Part shown: positions 12,053 through 23,208 of the stretch, in pieces | Layout of the letters: each line of letters opens with the position of its first letter | Position numbering within the stretch: the stretch's first letter is position 1 | DNA from: Mytilus californianus | Lineage: Eukaryota; Mollusca; Bivalvia; Mytilida; Mytilidae | Assembly (NCBI RefSeq): GCF_021869535.1 | Contig: NW_026262668.1 | Location: 8,850,348 to 8,914,347 of the forward strand | Direction of reading: 5' to 3' | DNA: 64,000 bases | The notes under the pieces: generated by a model | Database searches by the model: none | What the model was told of the DNA's origin: nothing | The model's input: only the letters and a program-made list of their open reading frames with translations | Translations under genes and position numbers: made by a program

Positions 12053-13215
12053 TTATACGTACCAACAGTTAAGGAATTAGGGGCCAAAAAGGGGCCAAAA
12101 ATAAGCATTTTCTAGTTTCCAGACAATAACTGTGGAACGGTGTATGGATCTCTCTGAAATTATTCTACAAGTTTCCATACCACTAAGGGATGGTTAGGAT
12201 TTGCTTTGGGGGGTTATGGCTCAAACCGTTTAGGAATTAGGGGCAAAAAAGGGGGAAAAACAAGGTTGTCCTGGTTAATGGACAAATACTTTAGTACAAA
12301 ACATAATTTAAAGCAGTGTAAGGGAGATAAATCAAATACATCATTGAAATTATCTCCCTTACACTGCTTTTAAATTATGTATAAAGTAATGGTTAATGAA
12401 CAATAAAGATAATCTAAAACAGTGTAAGGGAGGTAATCCAAATACAACGTTTTGGTTACTTCCCTTACTCTGCTTTTAAATTATGTTTAAAGAAATGCAT
12501 ATTTATAAAGGAAGACCAGTAAAAATATCTGCAAATGTTTTCATCTTTTTTTTTTACAAAAAAATCCATATGAAAGATTTGACACTATATTTTTATTAAT
12601 TCTATTATAAAATAGATTAAGTTAGCACTATGGTAAATTTAAATGGGTAATTATGGTTGCCAACTCCATTGGAAATTTGAATTGAGATTATGACCATATC
12701 TTGAGGGAAAGAATTTTTTTGGGGGAAAAAGGGGGGGGGGATAAAAAGAAATTGTGGGGGTCAATTTTTTCTCATTTCAGATTTCAGAAATTAAAAAGAA
12801 TTATTCTTCAAATATTATTTTTTTTTCAAATTTCAAATATTGAAAAATTTCAAGAAGTAATCTTTAATTGCACAGTATGGCGCATTAGATTTGTAAAATC
12901 TTTGATCACATTTATTAATTTGTTATGCCGAATCTAACAGTGTATTTAGATTTTTAATTTTGGGTCCAGTTTTCAAATTGGTCTACATTAATGTCCAAAG
13001 GGTCCAAAATTAAACTTTGTTTGATTTTAGCAAAAATTGAATATATGAGGTTCTTTGATATGCTGATTCTAAACATGTATTTAGATTTTTGATTTTTGGC
13101 CCAGTTTTCAAGTTGGTCCAAATTGGGGTCCAAAATTAAACTTTGTTTGATTTCAACAAAAATTGAATATATGGGGTTCTTTGATATGCTGAATCTAACC
13201 ATGTATTTAGATTTT
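12053..13215 (+). mobile_element. Truncated F1 copy, duplicate of 9900-11000
   Basis: Begins with a chimeric end (TTTTATACG joined to TACCAACAGTTAAGG). It then repeats the hairpin pair, G/T linker and 126-bp units found about 2.2 kb upstream, with few differences. It is either a segmental duplication or a second insertion that lost its 160-bp core. Confidence 0.75.
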
Positions 13216-13267
13216 TATACGACCGCAAAAATTGAAAATTTTTTGGTCGTATATTGGTATGACGTTG

Positions 13268-13302
<35 letters not shown>

Positions 13303-15545
13303 TGGCGTCGTCCGAAGACACATTGGTTTTCGCACTCTAACTTTAGTTTAAGTGAATGAATCTCCATGAAATTTTACCATAAGGTTCAATACCACGAAAG
13401 GAAGGTGGGGATTGATTTTGGGGGTTATGGTACCAACAGTTAAGGAATTAGGGGCCAAAAAGGGGCCAAAAATAAGCATTTTTGTAACTTCCAGACAATA
13501 ACTTGTGTGTAAGTGTATGGATCTCTCTGACATTGTACCACAAGGTTCCATATCACAAAGGGAAGGCTGTAATTGATTTTGGGGGTAATTGCCTCAAAAT
13601 TTTAGGAATTAGGGGCCAAAAAAGGGGCAAAAAACAAGCATTTTTCTAGTTTCATGACAATAACTTGTGTGTAAGTGTTTGGATATTTCTGAAATTGTAC
13701 TACAAGGTTCCATATCACAAAGGGAAAGCATGAATTGAGTTTGGGGGTAATTGCCCGAAACGTTTAGGAATTGGGGGCCAAAAAGGGGCCAAAAATAAGC
13801 ATTTTTCTAGTTTCCAGACAATAATTTGTGTTGAAGTGTATGGATCTCTCTGAAATTGTACTGCAAGGTACCATACCACAAAGGGAAGGCTGGGATTGAG
13901 TTTGGGGGTGATGAATCATAAGGGGGTTCAAAAAATTTGGGGGGGGGATTTTTTTTTTTCTTTTTTTTTCTTTTTTTCCTTTTTTTTTTCTTTTAAAATT
14001 TTCCATTTTAAGTTGGTTATTTCTGATTAATATTTAAAAGCAAATAATAATGATATGGTAGGAGATACACACCAAACAGGATGTGTAAATTATTATATAA
14101 TAAGTATTGTGCAATAGCAAGAAATTTTCAATTGCAAGAAATCTTCAATTGCACAGTATTGCGCAATAGCAAGAAATCTTCAATTGCACAGTATTGCGCA
14201 ATAGCAAGAAATATCCAATAGCACACTATTGCGCAATAGCAAGAAATTGTCAATTGTACAGTATTGCACAATAGCAAGAAATATTCAATTGCACAGTATT
14301 GTGCAAAAGAAGATACTTCGTATAAATTGCTTATTTCTTGATCAATTTCAATGGGGTTTTATTCTTGAATTCTTGGGGTTCTTTAATATGCTGAATCTAA
14401 CCGTGTATTAAGTTTTTGGATTTTGGGCCCCGTTTTTAAATTGGTCCACATTGAGGTCCAAAGGGTCCAAAATTTAACTTTGTTTGATTTCATCAAAAAT
14501 TGAATTATTGGGGTTCTTTGATATGCCGAATCTAACCGTGTATTTAGATTCTTAATTTTTGGTTCCGTTTTCAAATTGGTCTACATTAAGGTCAAAAGGG
14601 TCCAAAATTAAACTTAGTTTGATTTTAACAAAAATTGAATTTTTAGGGTACTTTGATATGCTGAATCTAAACATGTATTTAGATTTTTGATTATGGGCCC
14701 AGTTTTCAAGTTGGTCCAAGTTGGGGTCCAAAATTAAACTTTGTTTGATTTCAACAAAAATTGAATATATGGGGTTCTTTGATATGCTGAATCTAAACAT
14801 GTATTTAGATTTTAGATTTTTGGCCCAGTTTTCAAGTTGGTCCAAATTGGGGTCCAAAATTAAACTTTGTTTGATTTCAACAAAAAATGAATATATGGGG
14901 TTCTTTGATATGCTGAATCTTACCATGTATTTAGATTTTTTATTTTGTGGGCCTGCTATCAAATTGGTTCATATTGAGGTCAAAAGGGTCCAAAATTAAA
15001 ATTTGTTTGATTTCATCAAAAATTGAATTATTGGGGTTCTTTGATATGCCAAATCTAACTGTGTTTTTAGATTTTTAATTTTGGGTCCCGTTTTTTAAAT
15101 TGGTCTACATTAAGGTCCAAAGGGTCCAAAATTAAACTTAGTTTGATTTTAACAAAAATTGAATTCTTGGGGTACTTTGATATGCTGAATCTAAACATGT
15201 GTTTAGATTTTTGATTATGGGACTAGTTTTCAAGTTTGTCCAAGTTGGGGTCCAAAATTAAACTTTGTTTGATTTCAACAAAAATTGAATATATGGGGTT
15301 CTTTGATATGCTGAATCTAACCATGTATTTTGATTTTGGACATTGGACCATAATAGGTAAATTAAAAAAATTGAAGTTCTTAGACCACATTCTTTCTGTG
15401 TCAGAAACCTATGCTGTGTCAAATATTTAATCACAATCCAAATTCAGAGCTGTATCAAGCTTGAATGTTGTGTCCATACTTGCCCCAACTGTTCAGGGTT
15501 CGACCTCTGCGGTCGTATCAAGCTGCGCCCAGCGAAGCATTTTAT
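13216..15545 (+). mobile_element. F1 element, complete copy (2.33 kb)
   Basis: In order: 5' hairpin (ATACGACCGCAAAAATT / AATTTTTTGGTCGTAT), (GTC)n microsatellite 13268-13303, 160-bp units to about 13900, G-run/T-run linker, 35-bp minisatellite 14098-14320, 126-bp units, and 3' tail GGTCGTATCAAGCTGCGCCC...GCATTTTAT. It sits inside another F1 126-bp array; removing T13216 to T15545 restores the six-T word GATTTTTTATTTGTGG seen elsewhere in the array (for example near 10991). Confidence 0.88.
14098..14320. repeat. 35-bp minisatellite within F1
   Basis: About six units built on CAATTGCACAGTATTGCGC and AATAGCAAGAAATCTT. Each unit contains the perfect palindrome TATTGCGCAATA. The same block occurs at 21735-21960 and 50352-50580. 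It is an internal part of the F1 element. Confidence 0.85.
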
Positions 15546-17074
15546 TTATTTGTGGACCCCGTTATCTAATTGGTTCATATTGAGGTCAAAAGGGTCCAAA
15601 ATTAAACTTTGTTTGATTTCATCTAAAATTGAATAATTGGGGTTCTTTGATATTCCAAATCTAACCGTGTATTTAGGTTCTTAATTTTGGGTCCTGTTTT
15701 TTAAATTGGTCTACATTGAGGTCCAAAGGGTCCAAAATTAAACTTAGTTTGATTTTAACAAAAATTGAATTCTTGGGGTTCTTTGATTTGCTGAATCTAA
15801 ACATGTGTTTAGATTTTTGATTATGGGCCCAGTTTTCAAGTTGGTCCAAGATAGGGTGCAGTATTTAAACTTTGTTTGATTTCAACAAAAATTGAATATA
15901 TGGGGTTCTTTGATATGCTGAATCTAAACATGTATTTAGATTTTTGATTATGGGCCCAGTTCTCAAGTTGGTCCAAATTGGGGTCCAAAATTAAACTTTG
16001 TATGATTTCAACAAAAATTGAATATATGATGTTCTTTGATATGCTGAATCTAACCATGTATTTAGATTTTTTATTTGTAGGCCCCGCTATCAAATTGGTT
16101 CATATTGAGGTCAAAAGGGTCCAAAATTAAACTTTGTTTGATTTCATCAAAAATTGAATTATTGGGGTTCTTTGATATGCCAAATCTAACCGTGTTTTTA
16201 GATTTTTAATTTGGGTCCCGTTTTTTAAATTGGTCTTCATTGAGGTCCAAAGGGTCCAAAATTAAACTTAGTTTGATTTTAACAAAAATTGAATTCTTGG
16301 GGTTCTTTGATATGCTGAATCTAAACATGTATTTAGATTTTTGATTATGGGCCCAGTTTTCAAGTTGGTCCAAGTTGGGGTCCAAAATTAAACTTTTTTT
16401 GATTTCAACAAAAATTGAATATATGGGGTTCTTTGATATGCTGAATCTAACCATGAATTTAGAATTTTTATTTGTGGGCCCCGCTATCAAATTGGTTCAT
16501 ATTGAGGTCAAAAGGGTCCAAAATTAAACTTTGTTTGATTTCATCAAAAATTGAATTATTGGGGTTCTTTGATATTCCAAATCTAACCGTGTATTTAGAT
16601 TTTTAATTTTAAGTCCCGTTTTTTAAATTGGTCTACATTAAGGTCCAAAGGGTCCAAAATTAAACTTAGTTTGATTTTAGCAAAAATTGAATTCTTGGGG
16701 TTCTTTGATATGCTGAATCTAAACATGTGTTTAGATTTTTTATTATGGGCCCAGTTTTCAAGTTTGTCCAAGTTGGAGTCCAAAATTAAACTTTGTTTGA
16801 TTTTAACAAAAATTGAATATATGGTGTTCTTTGATATGCTGAATCTAACCATGTATTTTGATTTTGGACATTGGACCATAATAGGTAAATTAAAAAAATT
16901 CAAGTTCTTAGACCACATTCTTTCTGTGTCAGAAACCTATGCTGTGTCAAATATTTAATAACAATCCAAATTCAGAGCTGTATCAAGCTTGAATGTTGTG
17001 TCCATACTTGCCCCAACTGTTCAGGGTTCGACCTCTGCGGTCGTATCAAGCTGCGCCCCAGCGAAGCATTTTAT
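15546..17074 (+). mobile_element. F1 126-bp array and 3' terminus
   Basis: Continuation of the outer F1 array after the nested copy, ending with the F1 tail GCATTTTAT at 17074. The following base starts TGATTATGGGCCCAG, a word from inside an F1 core unit, so this copy also integrated within another F1 element. Confidence 0.8.
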
Positions 17075-17409
17075 TGATTATGGGCCCAGTTTTCAAGTTT
17101 GTCCAAGTTGGGGTCCAAAATTAAACTTTGTTTGATTTTAACAAAAATTGAATATATGGGGTTCTTTGATATGCTGAATCTAACCATGTATTTTGATTTT
17201 GGACATTGGACCATAATAGGTAAATTAAAAAAATTCAAGTTCTTAGACCATATTCTTTCTGTGTCAAAAACCTATGCTGTGTCAAATATTTAATAACAAT
17301 CCAAATTCAGAGCTGTATCAAGCTTGAATGTTGTGTCCATACTTGCCCCAACTGTTCAGGGTTCGACCTCTGCGGTCGTATCAAGCTGCGCCCCAGCGAA
17401 GCATTTTAT
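17075..17409 (+). mobile_element. F1 3' segment
   Basis: A single core unit and a full F1 tail ending at 17409. The next bases (TCTAGTTGCCAGACAATAAC) belong to an F1 160-bp unit, giving another F1-into-F1 junction at a T-run. Confidence 0.8.
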
Positions 17410-17613
17410 TCTAGTTGCCAGACAATAACTTGTGTTCAAGTGTATGGATCTCTCTGAAATTGTACTGCAAGGTACCATACCACAAAGGGAAGGCTGGGAT
17501 TGAGTTTGGGGATGATGAATCATAAGGAGGTTCAAAAAATTTGGGGGGGGATTTTTTTTTCCTTTTTTTCTTTAAAATTTTCCGTTTTAAATTGGTTATT
17601 TCTGATTTATATA
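17410..17613 (+). repeat. F1 160-bp unit and G/T linker fragment
   Basis: A partial 160-bp core unit, then the linker with a G-run followed by T-run and TTAAATTGGTTATTTCTGATT. It is interrupted at 17613/17614 by a terminal-inverted-repeat element; the linker resumes at 18667. Confidence 0.8.
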
Positions 17614-18666
17614 TGTAACACTCCCAAACGTGTCCATCCCCCCAAACGTGTCCGATACCCCCAAACGTGTCTATTCCGCCCAAACGTGTCCTTCAAATCA
17701 TAAATCGCCCAAACGTGTCCGTTTTCACATCCCCAAACGTGTCCGATAATTGTTATTCGCCAAAACGTGTCCAGATGAAAACGCCACAACGTCTCAAAAC
17801 TTTTAGCGCCAATATAACTCTTTGAAGTCAAAAACGTTTACGGCAATTATATGGCGTGGGATACGATAAAAGACGTCGGGTTCGGTTGAATTCTTAAAAA
17901 ATCAAAGTAGCTACCCAAATAAATCTGGAGGAAAGTTTAGTAAGCCGTATAGACAAATGTTCAAGACATGCTTCACTGTGCACAGTGACTTCTGCTTTAA
18001 AAAAAATAGACACCAGGTTAAAAAAGAATCCCACAATAAAAAGTTATTTTTACTTGCAGCGGTTTTAATAATGTTTTATATAAAGTTCACATAGAGGTAT
18101 TTCACAAATAAAAATTTAATATATTTTATCTTGTAAATTTTCACGGTGCTTCACTGTTAATAAAGTGGAAACTTATTAGCATTAATTTGTTCAACGCCGG
18201 TTATTTTTTATTAAGTATGAAAGCTAAATTTGCAACACCTAATGAACTATTGAATGTTGATTGCTTAATGTCCAGTGGCAAATATGTCATGCGTATTTAA
18301 AAAAAACATAAACATTGCAATTTATTAGTTTTGTACAGTTTTAATAATTGTTTACTAAGTGGATTCTATTGTACTAATATTCTTCGATGATACCTAAATG
18401 GCTATATAATGTATGAGGGTATTGTACGACCTGCTTCATGCAAAAGAGGTTTGTGTGCTTTTAAAAGTGAGACTTTACAGTTTCATATAAACCGGACACG
18501 TTTGGCCTTTTTTTTAATTAAATGGACACAACTGGGCGCTTATAAACAGAACACGTTTTGGCGCCCTTTAGTAACTAGACATGTTTTGCAGTTCAGCGAG
18601 GTCATATGGACACGTTTGGGGGAATCGGACACGTTTGGGGGGATGGACACGTTTCTGAGTGTTACA
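17614..18666. mobile_element. 1.05-kb DNA transposon with CAAACGTGTCC-rich inverted termini
   Basis: The ends are TGTAACACTCCCAAACGTG (left) and the complement of TGTAACACTCAGAAACGTG (right). Inside each end the motif CCAAACGTGTCC is repeated about 5-8 times (17620-17775 and, inverted, 18489-18655). The outer repeats match closely; the middle (17820-18480) is AT-rich and has no credible ORF. Comparison with the homologous F1 linker at 30950 suggests a 4-bp TATA target duplication, but the site is TA-rich and ambiguous. It is a non-autonomous cut-and-paste element of unassigned superfamily. Confidence 0.85.
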
Positions 18667-18868
18667 TATATAAAAGCAAATAATAATGATATGGTTTGAA
18701 TAGGTAAATTAAAAATTTTTAAGTTCTTAGACCACATTCATTCTGTGTCAGAAACCTATGCTGTGTCAAATATTTAATTACAATCCAAATTCAGTGCTGT
18801 ATCAAACTTGAATGTTGTGTCCATACTTGCCCCAACTGTTCAGTGTTCGACCTCTGCGGTCGTATCAT
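18667..18868 (+). mobile_element. F1 tail remnant
   Basis: F1 linker and tail resume after the inserted transposon and run to GCGGTCGTATCA, where they are cut off by F2 sequence. The final AAGCTGCGCCC...GCATTTTAT is missing. Confidence 0.75.
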
Positions 18869-19159
18869 TATGTCATGTGAATTTCTCACTTATTATGAGT
18901 AATAGAATAACTATATTTGGTATATTGGTTCCTTGCAACGTCTATATGTCCGTCAAACAGGGTTGACCTGACCTCGACCTCAATTCATGGATCAGTGATC
19001 AAGGTTAAAGTTACGTGTTTAGGTTCGTTTTTCAGATACTGCAAGCAGCAGGTCAACTTTATGTGGTGTATGGAATGATTGTAAGGGGTACATGTCAGAC
19101 TGGCAGATTTCATCTGAACTTGACCTCATTTTCATAGTTCATTGGTCATTGTTAATTTT
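18869..19159 (+). mobile_element. F2 core fragment
   Basis: F2 words TTATTATGAGTAATAGAATA and CTTGACCTCATTTTCAT are present. The fragment ends in GTTAATTTTT where F4 begins. Confidence 0.7.
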
Positions 19160-19965
19160 TATACGCCCGTTTACGGGACGTATTATGGTATACCTCTGTC
19201 CGTCCATCCGTCTGTCCGTCTGTCCATCCGTCGTCAACATGTTGGACATTAACTCAAAAACACTTTAACCAATTTGCATAAAACTTTGGTGAATTGTTTA
19301 TATCTATTGACGTGAGCTCCCTTTCGTTTTTTATAAATTTTAGATTTTACGTTTCCGAGTTATGGGGTTTTATTCATTAAAAAAAGGGGGATTTTCCAGT
19401 TTTCGGACAATAACTCAAGAATGCTTTCACCAACTTGCAAGAAATTGTGGTGAATTGTTTATATCTATTGACATGAGCTCCCTTTTGATTTTTATATATT
19501 TTAGATTTTACATTTCCGAGTTACAGGGTTTTATTCATAAAAAAAGGGGGATTTTCCAGTTTTTGGACAAAAAAATCAAAAACGCTTTCAGCAGTTCTTA
19601 TGAAACTTTGGTGAATTGTTTATATCTATTGATGTAAGCTCCGTTTAGAATTTTATAAATTTTTCATTTATCATTTCTGAGTTATGGGATTTTATTCATT
19701 AAAAAAGGGGGGATTTTCCAGTTTTCATCCAATAACTTCAGCAGTTCTTATGAAACTTTGGTGAATTGTTTATATCTATTGATGTAAGCTCCGTTTAGAA
19801 TTTCATAAATTTTACATGTATCATTTCTGAGTTAAAGGGGGGATTTTCCAGTTTTCGGACAATAACTCAAAAATGCTGTCAGCAATTCTCATGAAACTTT
19901 GGTGAATTGTTTATATCTATTGATGTAAGCTCCCTTTACATTTTCATAAATTTCTAATATGACAT
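19160..19965 (+). mobile_element. F4 hairpin element
   Basis: The 5' hairpin is ATACGCCCGTTTACGGGACGTAT in two arms (ATACGCCCGT / ACGGGACGTAT). It is followed by a TCCG/TCTG microsatellite (19197-19232) and about five core units of about 160 bp with GGTGAATTGTTTATATCTAT and GGGGGATTTTCCAGTTTT. The 3' end is not clear. Open frames within it reflect the repeat. Confidence 0.75.
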
Positions 19966-20263
19966 TGAGAATTAATTGAACTTTATTTGTTTATAGTCTG
20001 ACAACAGATTTACTAAGTATTGCGCAACAGCACAGTGTATTGCACAACAGCAAGAAATCTTAAATTGAATATAAATTCAATTCATATAACCAATTTCAAG
20101 TTCTTTGACTACATTTATTCAGAAACCTATAATATGTCAAACATTTAATTACAATCCAAATTCAGACCTGTATCAAGCTTGAATATTGTGTCCATTTTTG
20201 CCCCAACTGTTCAGGGTTGGACCTCTGTGGGCGTATCCAGCTGCGCTCAGCGAAGCAGTTTAT
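19966..20263 (+). mobile_element. Diverged F1 3' remnant
   Basis: Contains degenerate 35-bp minisatellite units (ATTGCACAACAGCAAGAAAT) and an F1-like tail with substitutions (GGACCTCTGTGGGCGTATC, ending GCAGTTTAT). It is older than the other F1 copies by eye. Confidence 0.65.
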
Positions 20264-20557
20264 TTGTGTTTGGTCTGTTTTTCAAGTACTATAAGCAATA
20301 GGTCAACTATGTTTGTTGTATGGAATGATTGTAAGGTGTACATGTCTGTCTAGCTTGTGTCATCTAAACTTGACCTCATTTTAATGGTTCATTGGTCAAT
20401 GTTAAGTTTTTGTGTTTTTGTCTGTTTTTCAAGTACTATAAGCAATAGGTCAACTATATTTGGTTTATAGAATGATTGTAAGGTGTACATGTCTGTCTAG
20501 CCAGTATCATATGACCTTGACCTCATTTCCATGGTTCATTGGTTAATATTAAGTTTT
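20264..20557 (+). mobile_element. F2 core fragment (left of nested F1)
   Basis: Two F2 core units, with GTGTTTGGTCTGTTTTTCAA and GCAATAGGTCAACTAT. It is broken at AAGTTTT by the F1 copy 20558-22687 and continues at 22688. Confidence 0.8.
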
Positions 20558-22687
20558 TATACGACCGCAAAAAAATTTTTGTGGTCGTATATTGGTATGA
20601 CGTTGGCGTCGTCGTCATCGTCCCGCGTCGTCCGAAGACACATTGGTTTTCGCACTCTAACTTTAGTTTAAGTGAATGGATCTCTATGAAATTTTACCAC
20701 AAGGTTCAATACCACAAAAGGAAGGTTAGGATTGATTTTGGGGGTTATGGTACCAACAGTAAAGGAATTAGGGGCCAAAAAGGGGCCAAAAATAAGCATT
20801 TTTGTAACTTCCAGACATAACTTGTGTGTTAGTGTATGGCTCTCTCTGACATTGTATCACAAGGTTCCATATCTCAAAAGGAATGCTGGGATTGATTTTG
20901 GGGGTAATTGCCTCAAAATTTTAGGAATTAGGGGCCAAAAAAGGGGCAAAAAACAAGCATTTTTCTAGTTTCATGACAATAACTTGTGTTTAAGTGTATG
21001 GATCTTTCTGAAATTGTACTACAAGGTTCCATATCACAAAGGGAAAGCTGGGATTGAGTTTGGGGGTAGTTGCTGAAACGTTTAGGAATTTGGGGCCAAA
21101 AAGGGGCCAAAAATAAGCATTTTTCTAGTTTCCAGACAATAACTTGTGTTCAAGTGTATGGATCTCTCTGAAATTGTACTGCAAGGTACCATACCTCAAA
21201 GGGAAGACTGGGATTGATGATGGGGGTAATTGCCTCAATATTTTAGGAATTAGGGGCCAAAAAGGTGAAAAAAACAAGCATTTTTCTAGTTTCAGGACAA
21301 TAACTTGTGTGCAAGTGTATTGATCTTCCTGAAATTGTACTACAAGGTTCCATATCACAAAGGGAAAGCTGGGTTTGAGTTTGGGGGTACTTGCCCTAAA
21401 CGTTTAGGAATTTGGGGCCAAAAAACACATTTTTCTAGTTTCCAGACAATAACTTGTGTTCAAGTGTATGGATCTCTCTGAAATTGTACTGCAAGGTACC
21501 ATACCACAAAGGGAAGGCTGGGATTGAGTTTGGGGGTGATGAATCATAAGGGTGTTCAAAAAATTGGGGGGGGGGGGATTTTTTTTTTTTTCCTTTTTTT
21601 TCTTTTTTCCTTTTTTTTTTTCTTTTAAAATTTTCCATTTAAGTTGGTTATTTCTGATTTATATTTAAAAGCAAATTATAATGATATGGTAGGAGATACA
21701 CACCAAACAGGATGTGTAAATTATTATATAATAAGTATTGTGCAATAGTAAGAAATTTTCAATTGCACAGTATTGCACAATAGCAAGAAATCTTCAATTG
21801 CACAGTATTGCGCAATAGCAAGAAATCTTCAATTGCACAGTATTGCGCAATAGCAAGAAATATCCAATAGCACAATATTGCGCAATAGCAAGAAATTGTC
21901 AATTGTACAGTATTGCGCAATAGCAAGAAATATTTAATTGCACAGTATTGTGCAAAAGAAGATACTTCGTATAAATTGCTTATTTCTTGACCAATTTCAA
22001 TGGGGTTTTATTCTTGAATTCTTGGGGTTCTTTAATATGCTGAATCTAACCGTGTATTAAGTTTTTGGATTTTGGGCCCTGTTTTTAAATTGGTCCACAT
22101 TGAGGTCCAAAGGGTCCAAAATTAAACTTTGTTTGATTTCATCAAAAATTGAATTATTGGGGTTCTTTGATATGCCGAATCTAACCGTGTATTTAGATTC
22201 TTAATTTTTGGTTTCGTTTTCAAATTGGTCTACATTAAGGTCCAAAGGGTCCAAAATTAAACTAAGTTTGATTTTAACAAAAATTTAATTCTTAGGGTTC
22301 TTTGATATGCTGAATCTAAACATGTATTTAGATTTTTGATTTTTGGGCCCCGTTATCAACTTTGTCCACATTGAGGTCAAAAGGGTCCAAAATTAAACTT
22401 TGTTTGATTTCATCAAAAATTGAATTATTGGGGTTCTTTGATATGCTGAATCTAACCATGTATTTAGATTTTGGATATTGGACCATAATAGGTGAATGTT
22501 CAATTTAAAATTTTTAAGTTCTTAGACCACATTCATTCCGTGTCAGAAACCTATGCTGTGTCAAATATTTAATCACAATCCAAATGCAAAGCTGTATCAA
22601 GCTTGAATGTTGTGTCCATACTTGCCCCAACTGTTCAGGGTTCGACCTCTGCGGTCGTATCAAGCTGCGCCCTGCGGAGCATTTTAT
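20558..22687 (+). mobile_element. F1 element, complete copy (2.13 kb) inside F2
   Basis: The 5' hairpin (ATACGACCGCAAAAAAATT / TTTTTGTGGTCGTAT), 160-bp units (20650-21540), G/T linker, 35-bp minisatellite (21735-21960), 126-bp units and tail ending GCATTTTAT are all present. Removing T20558 to T22687 restores the F2 word AAGTTTTTGTGTTTTGGTC (five T), which is seen uninterrupted near 1329. Confidence 0.88.
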
Positions 22688-22929
22688 TGTGTTTTGGTCT
22701 GTTTTTCAATTACCATAAGCAATGGGTCAACTATATTTGGTGTATGGAATAATTGTAAGGTGTACATGTCTGTGTGACAGTTTTTATCTGAACGTGACCT
22801 CATTGTCATGGATCTTTAAAAATGTTAAGTTTTTGTGACACTTGTAGTAAAACCTTTATCTTAAAGACTTTCAACATAAAATCAATGGTCAGTAAAACAG
22901 GCGAGACATTTCAGCGTGTGCACTCTTAT
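22688..22929 (+). mobile_element. F2 3' part and terminus
   Basis: Continues the F2 unit interrupted at 20557 and ends with the F2 tail GGCGAGACATTTCAGCGTG...CTCTTAT. The next base begins TAAAAGAGTTGTGCCC, the core of F6, so F2 had inserted in F6 at a T-run. Confidence 0.8.
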
Positions 22930-23208
22930 TAAAAGAGTTGTGCCCTTGGAAATATTAATTATATGGAAAATTGCCATATGAGCACTCTAATGAGTACAAT
23001 TCTTGCCAGGTTTTTATGAAATTTATATTATAGGTTTATATCATCAATGTTCTTGAAGAGTTCAAAAATCAGTGCCTATCAATTATTTTTAAAAGAGTTA
23101 TGCCCCTTGAAAATATTGATTATATAGAAAATTGCAATGTTATCGCTCTCATGTGTTCAATTCTTGCCAGAATTTTATAAAACTTATATCATAGGTTTAT
23201 ATCAGCAA
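22930..23208 (+). mobile_element. F6 element core, right part
   Basis: Core words CAATTCTTGCCAG and AGAGTTATGCCCCTTG match 8500-8840. It passes abruptly into F5 sequence at about 23208. Confidence 0.7.

Noticed and set aside
13250-13330. Arg-, Asp-, Ser- or Val-rich open frames around (GTC)n, also near 49480-49560
   Set aside because: Simple translation of the microsatellite in different frames.
14098-14320. Array of similar 35-bp repeats with a palindrome, superficially like a CRISPR array
   Set aside because: There are no unique spacers, the repeats diverge gradually, the same block is inside three F1 elements, and the genome is clearly that of an animal.
10700-17300. Series of long open frames on both strands (about 60-146 residues) with a recurring 42-residue pattern such as KSKYMVRFSISKNPIYS
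   Set aside because: They are the conceptual translation of the 126-bp F1 satellite, whose length is a multiple of three. They have no start context, splice sites or conservation independent of the repeat.
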